Positions 30,001 to 42,000 of a stretch of 64,000 nt of DNA are shown here, piece after piece (within the stretch, counting starts at the first letter, position 1; each line of letters begins with the position of its first letter). The notes beneath the pieces were generated by a model. It was not told where the DNA came from. It searched no databases and saw nothing but the letters and a program-made list of their open reading frames with translations. The DNA comes from Owenia fusiformis (lineage: Eukaryota; Annelida; Polychaeta; Sabellida; Oweniidae), in assembly GCA_903813345.2 (NCBI GenBank), contig CAIIXF020000006.1, forward strand, positions 10,668,348 through 10,732,347. The letters run 5' to 3'. Made by a program: the position numbers and the translations under genes.

Positions 30001-33000
30001 TTTCCATGATTCCATGGCTCTCCATGAGTTTTTATTACAAACTGAATGGTGTTTCTTCATCTTGATTTGGGCGCATCAAATGATTTAGTATTGATCCTAA
30101 TACGGGCATTTAACAAATTCTTAAGAAGCAATAGCGCCTAACACTGGGTGGATTTTTTGACTTGAGTAAGTGCTGGAAGTCCTGATGATATGCATAGGAG
30201 TGTTGATTCTGTGATATCAAATGGCTTGATAAACACCACCAATCTGCACTCATGGTACATTAATAGTACTGTACGTGCCATTCTATTATGGTGGTGTACA
30301 GTGTCCATGGTACTGTACAATACTATTTTAGTCTGGTACCATATATTACCATACCATACAGTACCATAGCCCAAACAGTACCATAACATACTGTTGGAGA
30401 TACACAACTGTATGTAATTTTACGGTACTGTTGCCTGTGAAGCTGTCAAATGGACGTTAACTGTTATCTTCATCATTGATCATCATAAACAACATGTTTG
30501 TGACTGAATCTTTTTAATACCAATAAGGAACTTTGCGTGCCTGTTGATTGTTGGTTGTATTGTTGAGGTTTTGATTTTGACAGCATTGTACCTACCCCGT
30601 GACCTCCTTTTATGGTACATCCCCCCCATCATCTTGCTAAGATTTGACACCAGGAAATATTGTATCTACACTAAGCAATGTCAGAAGATACATTATATGG
30701 TAGCAGGCATGGTTCTGATGATCAGAAGTGATGAAGAGATGTATTATTTTGGTTTATATCACAACCCAATGAGGTGTGTATTAATGATTAACTTTCCTGT
30801 TATCTCAAAATCTGCTTGGAACTATACCATAGGATTGCTATGGGAATTCCTCAAAGAGAAAATTGTAGGGAATAAGGAATGGGTACCATTTACACGATTT
30901 GAGAAATTATTGGCATACATTAAACCTATTTTAAAACAGCATATATATGATCATAATCAATGATTCCTAGCCCTCTGAAGTTTGAAAAATAAAAAACCTG
31001 GGTGTTAATCCATAGATAATCCTTGAAAAGAGAAATATCTTTTGGGGATAATATGGTGCAGTTTTATAGTCAATAAAATGGTTTAAAGTGTATTGATGTT
31101 TTTAACCCGATTCATTCTACAAACAACATGCGGTCCTTTGTTTGACAATCGAATCCTTTTTCCATAGCAACCATCAAACCTATAATCACCATAATCTTTT
31201 TCCAGTTACTTAGGACATATACAGGTGTAATTTTTAGTATGTTAAGACGAGGGGAGTGGCATAAATATTTGGGGATGAACAAAATTATAAAAAGTTAACT
31301 GATGCCTACATTGTATAGAAATGTTGAACTATTAAGTAGGTTTGATCATACAGTTAAATGTCACGCTCACTTTGGATTATAAAGAAGGATGGGTCATAGT
31401 GAAATCTAAAAAATCTAATTGAAAGCCAATCATCATTTCATTTTAATGCATGCAGGACATACATATGCAGTTTTCTAAACCTTAAAACAATGCTAATTTT
31501 GCAGCAGAATTCGCTAGCATAGTATTCTTTGTGAACCAGCCCCCCCCCTCCCAATATCTTCACAAGTTGTGACGATCAAATCCTGTTTAGAAACTATCAT
31601 ACCTATAATTACCAAAAAAAATTTTAATTACTGATGACATATACATTTATCCTGTCTGAAAAATTGATGGTTATTCGCTGCATTGTTGTAAAGTTATTAA
31701 TCATTTTCAAGGTATCCCCTACTTTTGTCACGCGGGAGGGGTGGTGGTGACGAAGGAGGGGTTATAAATATTGAGGGGGATGAACAAAATCATATAAACT
31801 GTTAACTGATACCAGAATCCTACATTCTGTTGAAATTGTGATAATACAGGCTATACAATTGAAGTTATCTACTGTTAAGTAGGCTTGATCATTCACTTAA
31901 ATGCCACGCCCACTTTGGATTATTTAGAGGGGGTGGGTCATAGAAAAATTTTTTTTAAATATTTTTGATTGAGACTCAATCATCATTCCAATTTTAATGC
32001 ATGCAGGACATATATATGCAATTTTCTAAACCTTAAATCAATGCTATTTTTGCAGCATAACTTGCTTACATAGCATTTTTTCGTTAACGAGCCCCCCAAA
32101 ATAGACACAAATTAGCAAATTTTGACAATCACATTCTGTTTCCATAGCAACCATCATACCTATAGTCACCAATTTTTTACCAGTTATTAATGACATATAT
32201 GTGCATATATTCTGAAAAAAATGTGGTTATTCATAATGTTTTTGTAAAGTTATTAATTATTTTCTATGTACCCCCTACTTTTGTCATGTGGGGGGTATAA
32301 ATATTGATTTTTTCCTAAACGCTGTAAAATTTTGCTTAATTATTGCCAAATTGTGGTGAGAATTACAAATTAGGATGTAACTAGCATGGTCTCAAAAATT
32401 CTACCTCCATACCGCAAATTAAGAGCTAGCCCATCACCTATAACATAATATATCATATTAAGACAGTTGTATTTGTTGTTATTGAGTATTGTATCAAAAA
32501 CTAACGTATCATCAAAATGAGTACAAAAGTGGTTCAAACTGGGTACAATAGTGAGAGATTTGCAGGGTATTATCGGGGTTCAGTCCATTTTTGAGAGACA
32601 CTGCTCATGTTTTCAATGGGACCTTCTCATGATTCAGAGGGATCTTTGGTTTATTGCTCAAGTTATATTAGAAGCGGAGCCCTGAGAGATAAGATAAATT
32701 GGAAATATAAAATGTTCTATTAAAATTGTGAAACAGTCCCTTTTCAGTCTTTATATTACAAGTAATCATCGAGGAGAATTAAATGAAAAAGCTCTGTACA
32801 TAAGTATATAATTCAAGTGAACAAAAGATCATACTCCCCTGTCATTGCTCGCGTTTTCAGCGATTTCGAATTCATTGTAGGGCTTTGGATCATAACCGTG
32901 AATATTGTATATTATATTGTGACTCTTAATAATGTTAATCATACAACGAGCACACTTGTTGGTTTTGTCAGCTATTTCCATTATTCAGACTGCAAAAATG

Positions 33001-36000
33001 ATCACGACCTTTTATACGTGCACTTAAACATGTTAAAATGGCGTTCTGCATGGGGGCAACTGGCTTACGAGGTAATGGACACATATTATACTGACACCGT
33101 TATGGCTAACCCGCCCCATCCCCCTTAGGTGGGCCCAGAAAAATTGGACCCTTTGAAATGTTGGGCTTAAAAGGAAAAAAGGCCTTTAGACGCCCCACAA
33201 AGTGGGCCTTTTTGCCATTACTGGGCCTATTAAGGCATATTAGGCAGAATTTTGAAGAAAAAGGGCCTCAAATTTTAAGCTCACTTTTTGGCCCAAAATT
33301 TATTTTTGGTCAGACCTCAAATTTGGCTCCCCCCTCCCTTGTTGGTTCCCAGATCCAACCCCGATACGTTCAGTTTTAAGTTTATTGTTTACCCAGAATT
33401 TTGAACTGAGGAGAAAGCATCACAAAATATTATAGTCTATTGCTTTCGACTTAAATGACTATTTTTCTCAAGTTGGTCACACATGTGAAAGCAATTGTGA
33501 TTGCAGCATTCACCTTTTTTGATTTACTCTGAGGGTATTCATTTGTGAATATTACTGAAGAATAGAAAAAAAATTTCCAATATAAATGACGATAAACTCT
33601 TTTTATGGCGGATTGTAAAACAAGAATACCCAGCAGGTTTTGCTTGATAAGTAGACATAAGAATATTGCTTGATAGATGAATGGTGTCACGAGATAGTTC
33701 TGCGCAGGCGCCAATCACTCTTGAAATGATACTGTTATGTTACCCCAACTTGACTGTTACAATCTAATATACCTAACCCCTAGAAAACCCCAAAAATTAC
33801 AGAAGCACTCGATGCCGGATACACATCAAACACGTGCTAAAGTTTAGCACGTGTTTGAGATTGATCAAACCCGTGCTTAAGTTTAGCACGTGTTTGAGGT
33901 TGATCAAACCCGTGCTAGAATTTAGCCATGTTTGAGGTTCGATCAAACCCTGGGCCTCAGATCAAACCCGTGTGTGAAGCTCCAAGTGTTCCGGGCTACC
34001 CAAGTATTCCGACTCCTGCCGAAATATTCTGAATTGACCCAAGTATTCTGGGTTTACTTATTTTAGCAAATACACTCGATATGGTGATTTTTCAATTTCT
34101 AATCCAATTTTAGATTTCTACAGAGATGACTGTTGAAATTAAGTTAATCAAATCACTTATAATGTGGCTGTCTCATGTACAAAAGATTTTCCTTTTTTTA
34201 TATATATAACTACACTCCCCTCTATAAGTTTGGCAACCTTAGCTCCCCCATTGAACTACGTGTTAAAGCCTCTTTAGGTTTGAATTTTTATTTACTTAAC
34301 CGGCGATGAGATTGAGATAACTTATAATATTAATGGAAACGTAACTTGACCTTATTTTCAATACCTCCAAAATTTCTCAATTTTTTCCTCAATTAGAATA
34401 GGTCGAAAATTGATGATAAATTTAATGAATTTTTGAAAATCGTCATTCCCATGTAATTCAATGGGAAATGGAGGGTTCGGGCAAATCAGAAATCAGGATA
34501 TATTTTCAGTAAAAGATTCAGCAAAAAAAAAATATAGAAAATTGAATTGTCTAACTTTTTTGTACACTAAGTGTTTAGTTTATTTGATGAATACTAAAGT
34601 TACAGCGCTTCAAAGTCATTTTTGAAAATAATTTTTCGCCTCCTGAGTTATTTCAATGGGAAAGGTTTTTTGAAAAACTATTTTGACTTTAAAGCCCTAT
34701 AACTTTGTTGAACCTGAAGAAACATATCAATTTTTTGTTAAATAAAGTTAACACTAATTCAATTGCCTGCCTTATTCGTATTTTTTGCAAGGACTCGGAT
34801 GGATGGATATTCTGTCATATGACTTGCGGCAAACCTATCATTTCCCATTGGTCAACATGGGAATGTCGATTTTCAAAATTCATCAAATTTATCATCAATT
34901 TACAACTTATTGTAATTTAGGGAAAAAATTGAGAAAATGTTGAGGTATTGGAAATAAAGTCAAATTACGTTTCCGTTAATAGTATAAGTATTTTCATGGT
35001 AGGTTAAGTAAATAAAAATTCAAAGGTAAAGAGGCTTTTAACACGTAGTTCAATGGGGGAGCTAATGTTGCCTAACTTATGGAGGGGAGTGTAACAGGGC
35101 ACCCATTGAGGAGTGTCAAATCCCCGGGTGTTCGACCTTTGCACCATGGAACACTCCTGAGCAATAGGATATTTGGACAGAATATATCGATATATGTAGA
35201 CTGGGTCTCAGTTTCAGGAATACTAAGTATGTATCAACTTGTTCAGGAAAATTGTCCTTTTGAAAAAATGGGTGCGTATTTCTAATAATGGACAATTTTT
35301 TGACATTTTCTGGCTCTCTTTCTTAATCGTGTGGCACTTTTAACTTTTGGCACCCTCTCTTGTGAATTTTAAGATATTATAAAATTATCCTGTTCCCGGA
35401 CTATAGTCCTGTACGGAGCCAATACATTTGCCTGTACGATTACAACTTGGGAGAATTATCTACGCCCCTTCCACTTAAGAAACCTACCTCAATGCATTCT
35501 ACAACTCAAAATGTAACTTCTAATATATTGGAACCGCCGATTGTCTGGGTTAGTTGGCAGAACGAGGTCTTTTTGTTTCTTATGGCTCTTTTGGTCGAAG
35601 TTCGATTAAGATGGCGGTTATAACGGAATTTCCCGAACTCTTCCGTAATAGCACGAACTTGGTTTTTCGTTACGTCACTTCCGTGTAAAATGGATTTGTT
35701 TCGGGTAAGAGGGAATTTCGAAAATTTCGGACAATATTTTCAATATTTACTGCCATGTCGACATCCTATGCTCTTAACTGTATACCGAATGGTTAAACAA
35801 TGTTTCTTACCGGAAACAAATCCATTTTACATGGAAGTGAAGTAACGAAAAACCAAGTTCGTGCTATTACGGAAGAGTTCGGGAAATTCCGTTATAACCG
35901 CCATCTTAATCGAACTTCGACCAAAAGAGCCATAAGAAACAAAAAGACCTCGTTCTGCCAACTAACCCAGACAATCGGCGGTTCCAATATATTAGAAGTT

Positions 36001-39000
36001 ACATTTTGAGTTCTAGAATGCATTGAGGTAGGTTTCTTAAGTGGAAGGGGCGTAGATAATTCTCCCAAGTTGTAATCGTACAGGCAAATGTATGGGCTCC
36101 GTACAGGACTATAGTCCTGGAACGGGATAATTATAAAATATATGTGAACTCGGAACACTTAGGTTGTCAGAACAGTTGGGCAAGAGACAGAACACTTGGG
36201 TAGCCCAGAACAGTTGGGCTTTCACACCCGTGCTGGAATGTAGTTCGAAGTCCAACCGATAGAGGCGCTCCTAACCCGTGCTACAAATCCAACCAATCAG
36301 AGCGCTCTTAAACCGTGCTATTTTGCCGAAATATCTTTCTGGAAGTTTTGTACCGTTAGTTTGTAATCAATATAGCCGATCTGAAGGTAAGAAGTTGCTC
36401 AAAGTGAACAAGACTAAGCGAGGATCAAACAGGGTAATGATTTTTTCTGATAAATTCAACATAAAACTTGTAATTTTCCCGTAAAGTGAGTATGATGAAT
36501 TATCGCCCATTGATTTTGATTTTCAAAAAATTTCACTGCCATATTCCTATTGTACATAAATGACTTTCGTTTATCTTGAATTAGTTCTAGTTTGGCTAAT
36601 AAAGTGTGTGACCTCTTACATGTTGATGCTTCTCGAGACCCTATCTACAAGACTTACATGTATGACTGGCACAATCGTCACCATGTTATCAAGTATTTTT
36701 ATGGAGACCCTATCTGTTGCAAGACCTATGCCTGGCACAACCGTCACCATGTTATTAAGTAATTTTAAGTTTTGCAAGGATCCTGCCATGACCGTGGAAG
36801 TGTTATCGTGATAGCCTGGTATGGCTATAACAGTGACAATGCTATATTATATCGCATGGTCTGTCATGACCGTGGTAATGTTAAAGCCTGATATGACCGT
36901 GACAATACTATACTATATTGCAAGGCCTGACATAACCGTTGTAATGTTAAAGCCTGATATGACGGTGACAATGGTTACAAGGCCTGTCATGACCATCATA
37001 ATGTTAAAGCCTGATATGACCATGACAATGGTTGCAAGGCCTGTCATGACTGTGGTAATGTTAAAGCACAATATGACCGTGACAATGGTTATATTAGTGA
37101 CATTTAGTAGCATGAGAATACTGTAATTGAAAACGTCATCATTTATCTACCTTAAATATGTAAATCTAGGATACTACTACTACTTTAACTCATAATTCAT
37201 TTCCACAAACTATAATTATCCCAACGAACGAAGTTCGGTAGGGATATAGTGAAGCCCTCCGTCCGTCAGTCAGTCCGTCAGTCCGTCCGTCCGTCCGGAA
37301 GATAACTCAAATACGAGTTGACGGATTTTCTTCATATTTAGTGGAAAGATGTATATTGGTGAATAGTTGTATGCAAAAAAAAAATTTTTCAAGATGGCCG
37401 CCGCTTTAAAAATGACGGGACTTTTTCGCAAAAACCATAAATTTTTCATTCTAAACCAAAGTAATTAATATTATTGTTTGAAATTTTGGTAGTAAATTCG
37501 CAACATCTATCTATTTCACATATATTCCGTGTTTTTCATCCTGACCCCCAGGGGCTGTGTATTGGGGGTCAGGAAAACAGTAATTTTCGCTAATTTTTAG
37601 ATCTTTCTGAAGTATAGCTTTATTATACTCAAATGAAAGGCAATTAAGAGTAGATTGCAAATATTGTATCTTTTTTCTGATTCGAGCCTCGTAAAATTCA
37701 AAATGGCCGTCTAATGTACGATTTCGCAATAATTTTTCGATCCCTTCAAAGTATGGCTATATTATACTCAAATTGAAGGAATTTTGGAGTAGATCACAAT
37801 TATGGTATTATTCTTCAGATTTGTACCTCAGAAAATTCAAAATGGCTGCTTTGCAGGAATTCGCAATTCTAAAATTTAAATTTTTCAATTTTAACCAAAG
37901 TAATGAGTATAATTGATTGGAATTCGGTAATTGATATTTTGTTCGTTGGGATTTGCTACTCCGCGGAGTTGCCATTGTCTAGTTCTAATCTCATTCAAGA
38001 ACGTGAACATTGTCACAGTTATATCAGGCTTTAACATTACCACGGTCATGACAGGCCTTGCAATATAATATAGCATTGGCACGGTTATACCAGGCTTTCA
38101 CGATAATACCACCACGACCATGGCAAGATCCTTGCGAAACTTAAGAACACTTAATAACATGGTGACAGTTGTGCTAGGCATAAGTCTTGCAATAGATAGC
38201 ATGTGTGCTTCTCTGCCATAGTATTTTCAAAAAGATACATTGTAACATGGCTGAAATTCATTATAAGAGGGCACAGGGTTATTGCACAAAAAAACTAAAT
38301 AATCTGAAATATCCAAATGTCATTCATGTACAATATCAATATACTTTTCCAAATATTATTGCACAATGGTCTCCTGATTTCTTATTTTTGGGGACGGGAC
38401 CACGGACGGGCTGTCCAAAAATTCAAGTAAAAATGTCAATCAGAATCAGTATTGTCGAGTTCCCTAAGAGATCCCTTGTCTTAACTTATGTCTTAACTTA
38501 TGTTTAAGCTTATCTCCATAATGTGGAGTTGATCAGCCAGCCACCCAGCAAGCCAGCCATCCAGCCACCCAGCAAGCCAGCCAGCAAGCCACTTACTCAG
38601 TCACTTAGTAAGTCACTTACTTCCTTAGTCATTATCTCACTCTCAATCAGAAGTTCAGTAACTCATTCACTCTCTCAATCAGTCTCTCTATGTGAGAGTT
38701 CATATGTTGGAATATTGATTGAAATAATCCTACTTCATTTGGAATTATTCACAATTGCTGTTTTCTACTTTTTGAGTTTAAAAGAGGAATCTAGTATAAT
38801 AATTTGAGTTTTTTAGAGATCTGTTAATTTCAACAAATGAATGGATTAATAGAGAGAAACATGTGAATCCATTGAGGATTGCATCAAAATACCAAGCATA
38901 CATACTCAAACTTAGCAAGAGCTGCTCAAATGTTTTAGATCTAAATTATGAACCCCATTTTGTACTTTCAGAAGATGAATGTATGTCTGAGATGCGATGT

Positions 39001-42000
39001 CCTGGTGTTTAAGAAGAGGAAATGTACTATTATGTGAGTATTAAAAATATATATTCATTCTGAATTTTCCAACATTTCCAAGAGTTTTCATAAGCCATGA
39101 TTCTTAATAATCACAACCTTTATGTTGATTTAATGTACTCTTTGGGTGTGCCTTAGTCCTTGATGTATCCACCTTTCTTTTGAATGTATTGTTAGAAAGA
39201 TATTTGTGTGCAATGATGATATGGAAATGATGACTGCATAAGGTTGCAGAGATTTTTGGGAAGATGTTCTCAGCTTGGCAACTCAACACTATTCAGTACA
39301 TCTTTTAAAACTAAAAAATGGAGAGAGCTGTTAAATGTGATGTTGATTTTTTTATAAATCAGATGGTTTCCATAAAGTCATGTTATTTTAAGTCATGTTT
39401 TTAATTGATCTGCATTTGTAACCATTAATTAAAGACCACAGTTTCTTCTATTTAATAGCATATTCAGTGTTCTCCCTAATTTTTCAAAAGTGAGCGGTAC
39501 AATTTTGAATGAAAATTAATGGGTGGTGACAGTATTATTACAGTGGTGCAAAATTAAATAAAAAAGTGCCTTAAAAAAATCGGCCATTACAAACAGTAAC
39601 AGAGTAAAGTTGCAAATTACTTAATTCCACTCATTAATAACGAATAGTATCAGTTATAAGTTCTTTGAATTCTATATGTTATTTTCTATCAATATAGCTA
39701 GCTTCAATTAAATCATCTGAAAAAGCTCAAGCTAAATCCCCATTTACACAATGTTGAAAAACCTTTAAAGATTAAAAATTCATTTACTCTTTTAAGTGTC
39801 ACAATTTTAATGTTAAATCACAATCAATATGTCAATAGGTTCATTTAATTAGATGCAACTGGCAGTGATCTCCCCAGCATAAAGCAAGATGGGCGCAGCA
39901 ACCACCTGAAAATATGCTTGCACCCACCTGAAAATCAGTTTGCACCCACATAAAAATGAAAAAAATCATTGGCATATCTCACCAATTTTTGTCTAAATTG
40001 TGAAAATGAGAGTTTTTGCACCCACCTGAGTGCCACCCACTGAGATTAATTATGCAAATATACTCTAAGGCATTCAGTGATCTCCCCAGCATTATTTTTC
40101 AAGCGGGGGGGGGGGGGGGGGTTATCAAGTGTTCCTGAGTTACTGAGTTTAATTATCAACTCACAAATTTGTGGAAAGGATGAGTCTGGATATATGCCCT
40201 TTTGGTCCCTCAGTTAAATGTATGTGATAAGTATATTTAATTATTTTTCAAATTTTGAATTTCCCGCCAGTTTAATTTGAAGGGGGAAAAACAAGATATC
40301 TGCCATTTGATGTAAGAAATATCAGAACAAAAGTAGCTTCACTTTCACAATGAGCAATGATATTTTCACAATGAGCACAGTTTTCTGGTTTAGGTTTAGA
40401 CATATTACTCCCCCATCCATTCACCCCCCCCCCCTCTGTTCAATTTTGATTGTAGTTTATATTAGAATTACTTAAATTAGCCAGCAATGACATTCTTTTT
40501 GTGATAATATAAGTTTTGTCAAAATAATCCCTGACATGACATGTTATGACATCATCCTGAAACACTTAACTAGTCTTTACCAAAGCTTTAAACACTTGTT
40601 GTTCAATTAGGATCAATTATATTTTTCATTAGAGGTCCAAACAAGATGTATAATGTTTTATTTCCAGACTGCATCAAGAGAGATGATAGTGTATGGATCA
40701 GAGCTTGACTCTTTGAGTGAGAATGGGTGGAGCCTATCAGTAAGCACATCTAACACCAGAGTAGCCAACCTTGCCTCACAGATAATTTCCAGGTATTTTA
40801 CAAAGATCTGTTATCACTGGTAACCCACTCCGAATGTCCAAGGTACGATTTTTCTTTTTTCCTTATTTCACACATTATAGGCAGAATTACCACAACATTT
40901 TTATCACAAACCGACAACATATATCTATCACATATGTTTAAGAAAATGTACATATTTGCGAACAAGTAGTTCAGAAGACAACTGAATCGTCATTTTAATT
41001 CCTCACTTAAGTTACAGAAACAATATTTTGAAAAACAGTTAAGATGTGCACTTTTAACGAATATCATTTCTGTAACTAAAGTGAGGAATTAAATCGACGA
41101 TTCTGTTGTCTTCCGAGCTATTTTTTCACAAACATGTACCTTTTCTAAAACATGATACACGTTTGTGTGAAAAAATGTCGTGGGGATTCTGCCTACAACG
41201 CGTGAAATTAGGAAAAAAGAAATATCATACCTTCGACGTTCCAACATTTTGTTACCGAAACGAACCTTTTCGGTAACCATCGTAATCGAGTGGATCACCA
41301 GTGTGTTATTAATATTTTGGATATAAAAATGTGTAAAATTGCAATATTAACACAATATTACTACATAATTCTTGTTTTATATTCTCACTTTTTTGATGAA
41401 TATGGAGTGCATTTAAAGACAACTAGCTTCAAACCCTCACAAAACTACATGCAACTGGGTCTTAGTCATCATAAAAACATGTCATTCCTCAAACACAATG
41501 AGTAACACTTAATTGTCCTATCTGTAGGTACCATGCACTAGTTAGTAGCTGTAAGAAACAGTGTATGAAACAGGAAAAGGCTGTGATTGAACATGAGGGC
41601 TATGGAAGACTATACAAGGCTTTGTAACAGAGCCTAGATGACCTCGAGGCCAAACTTAGAAGCAATACATTCACACAGGGGGACAGATCACCTGTGCATG
41701 CTAAATTACAGAATGTCCAGGTATGTTCAATGAAAGTCTGGATCTTTATTTCAATGAATAATTTTAATATTTAATTTCCAAATATTTTGTTATGTATTCA
41801 TTTCAGAACTTACTGTCCTACAAGGAAGAAGAAAATCATAATCTTAGAGCTAAATCACCCAAAGTTACATTAAATCACAAAGTCTCATATTTTATACACA
41901 TCTCACTGACATTATCCACATATTTGTTCAAGTCACTGCCATATACAATGCATACAGTTATCTGCTCAGCATTAAAGCAAGAAGGCATAGCACCCACCTG

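Larger units (their letters stand above)
28086..32441. mobile_element. 4.36-kb DNA transposon with long inverted arms and 6-bp TSD
   Basis: Ends are ATAGGT(T/G)ATGGGCTAGC in inverted orientation, flanked by a perfect AACATA duplication (28080-28085 and 32442-32447). The arms (about 28086-29150 and 31090-32441) are inverted copies of one another and each is built of two to three tandem sub-repeats of roughly 430-560 bp, recognisable by GACAAAAGTAGGGGxTAC and CATAGCAACCATCATACC. The core, about 29150-31080, is single-copy and holds the ORFs at 29208-29450 and 30544-30963. The superfamily is not assigned; a 6-bp TSD with long arms is unusual at this size. Confidence 0.85.
33820..36240. mobile_element. 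Outer inverted-repeat element interrupted by two younger transposons
   Basis: AAACCCGTGTGTGAAG then TTCCGGGCTACCCAAGT (33965-34005) pairs with ACTTGGGTAGCCCAGAAC then TTTCACACCCGTGCTGG (36194-36235). Repeated TTTAGCACGTGTTTGAG units sit at the left. The interior is occupied by the elements 34213-35091 and 35386-36129, so this is the oldest layer. Confidence 0.55.

Noticed and set aside
35800-36158. ORFs on both strands in the palindrome
   Set aside because: Both arise from the inverted arms of the Mutator-like element and mirror each other.
36821-37126. 101-codon ORF rich in MTVTM and VMLKPD
   Set aside because: Product of the 60-bp tandem repeat arm.
38968-39034. Possible additional upstream exon of the nesprin-like fossil after a cttttcag-like acceptor
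   Set aside because: Translation gives no spectrin-like phrase and no clear donor in phase, so it was left out.
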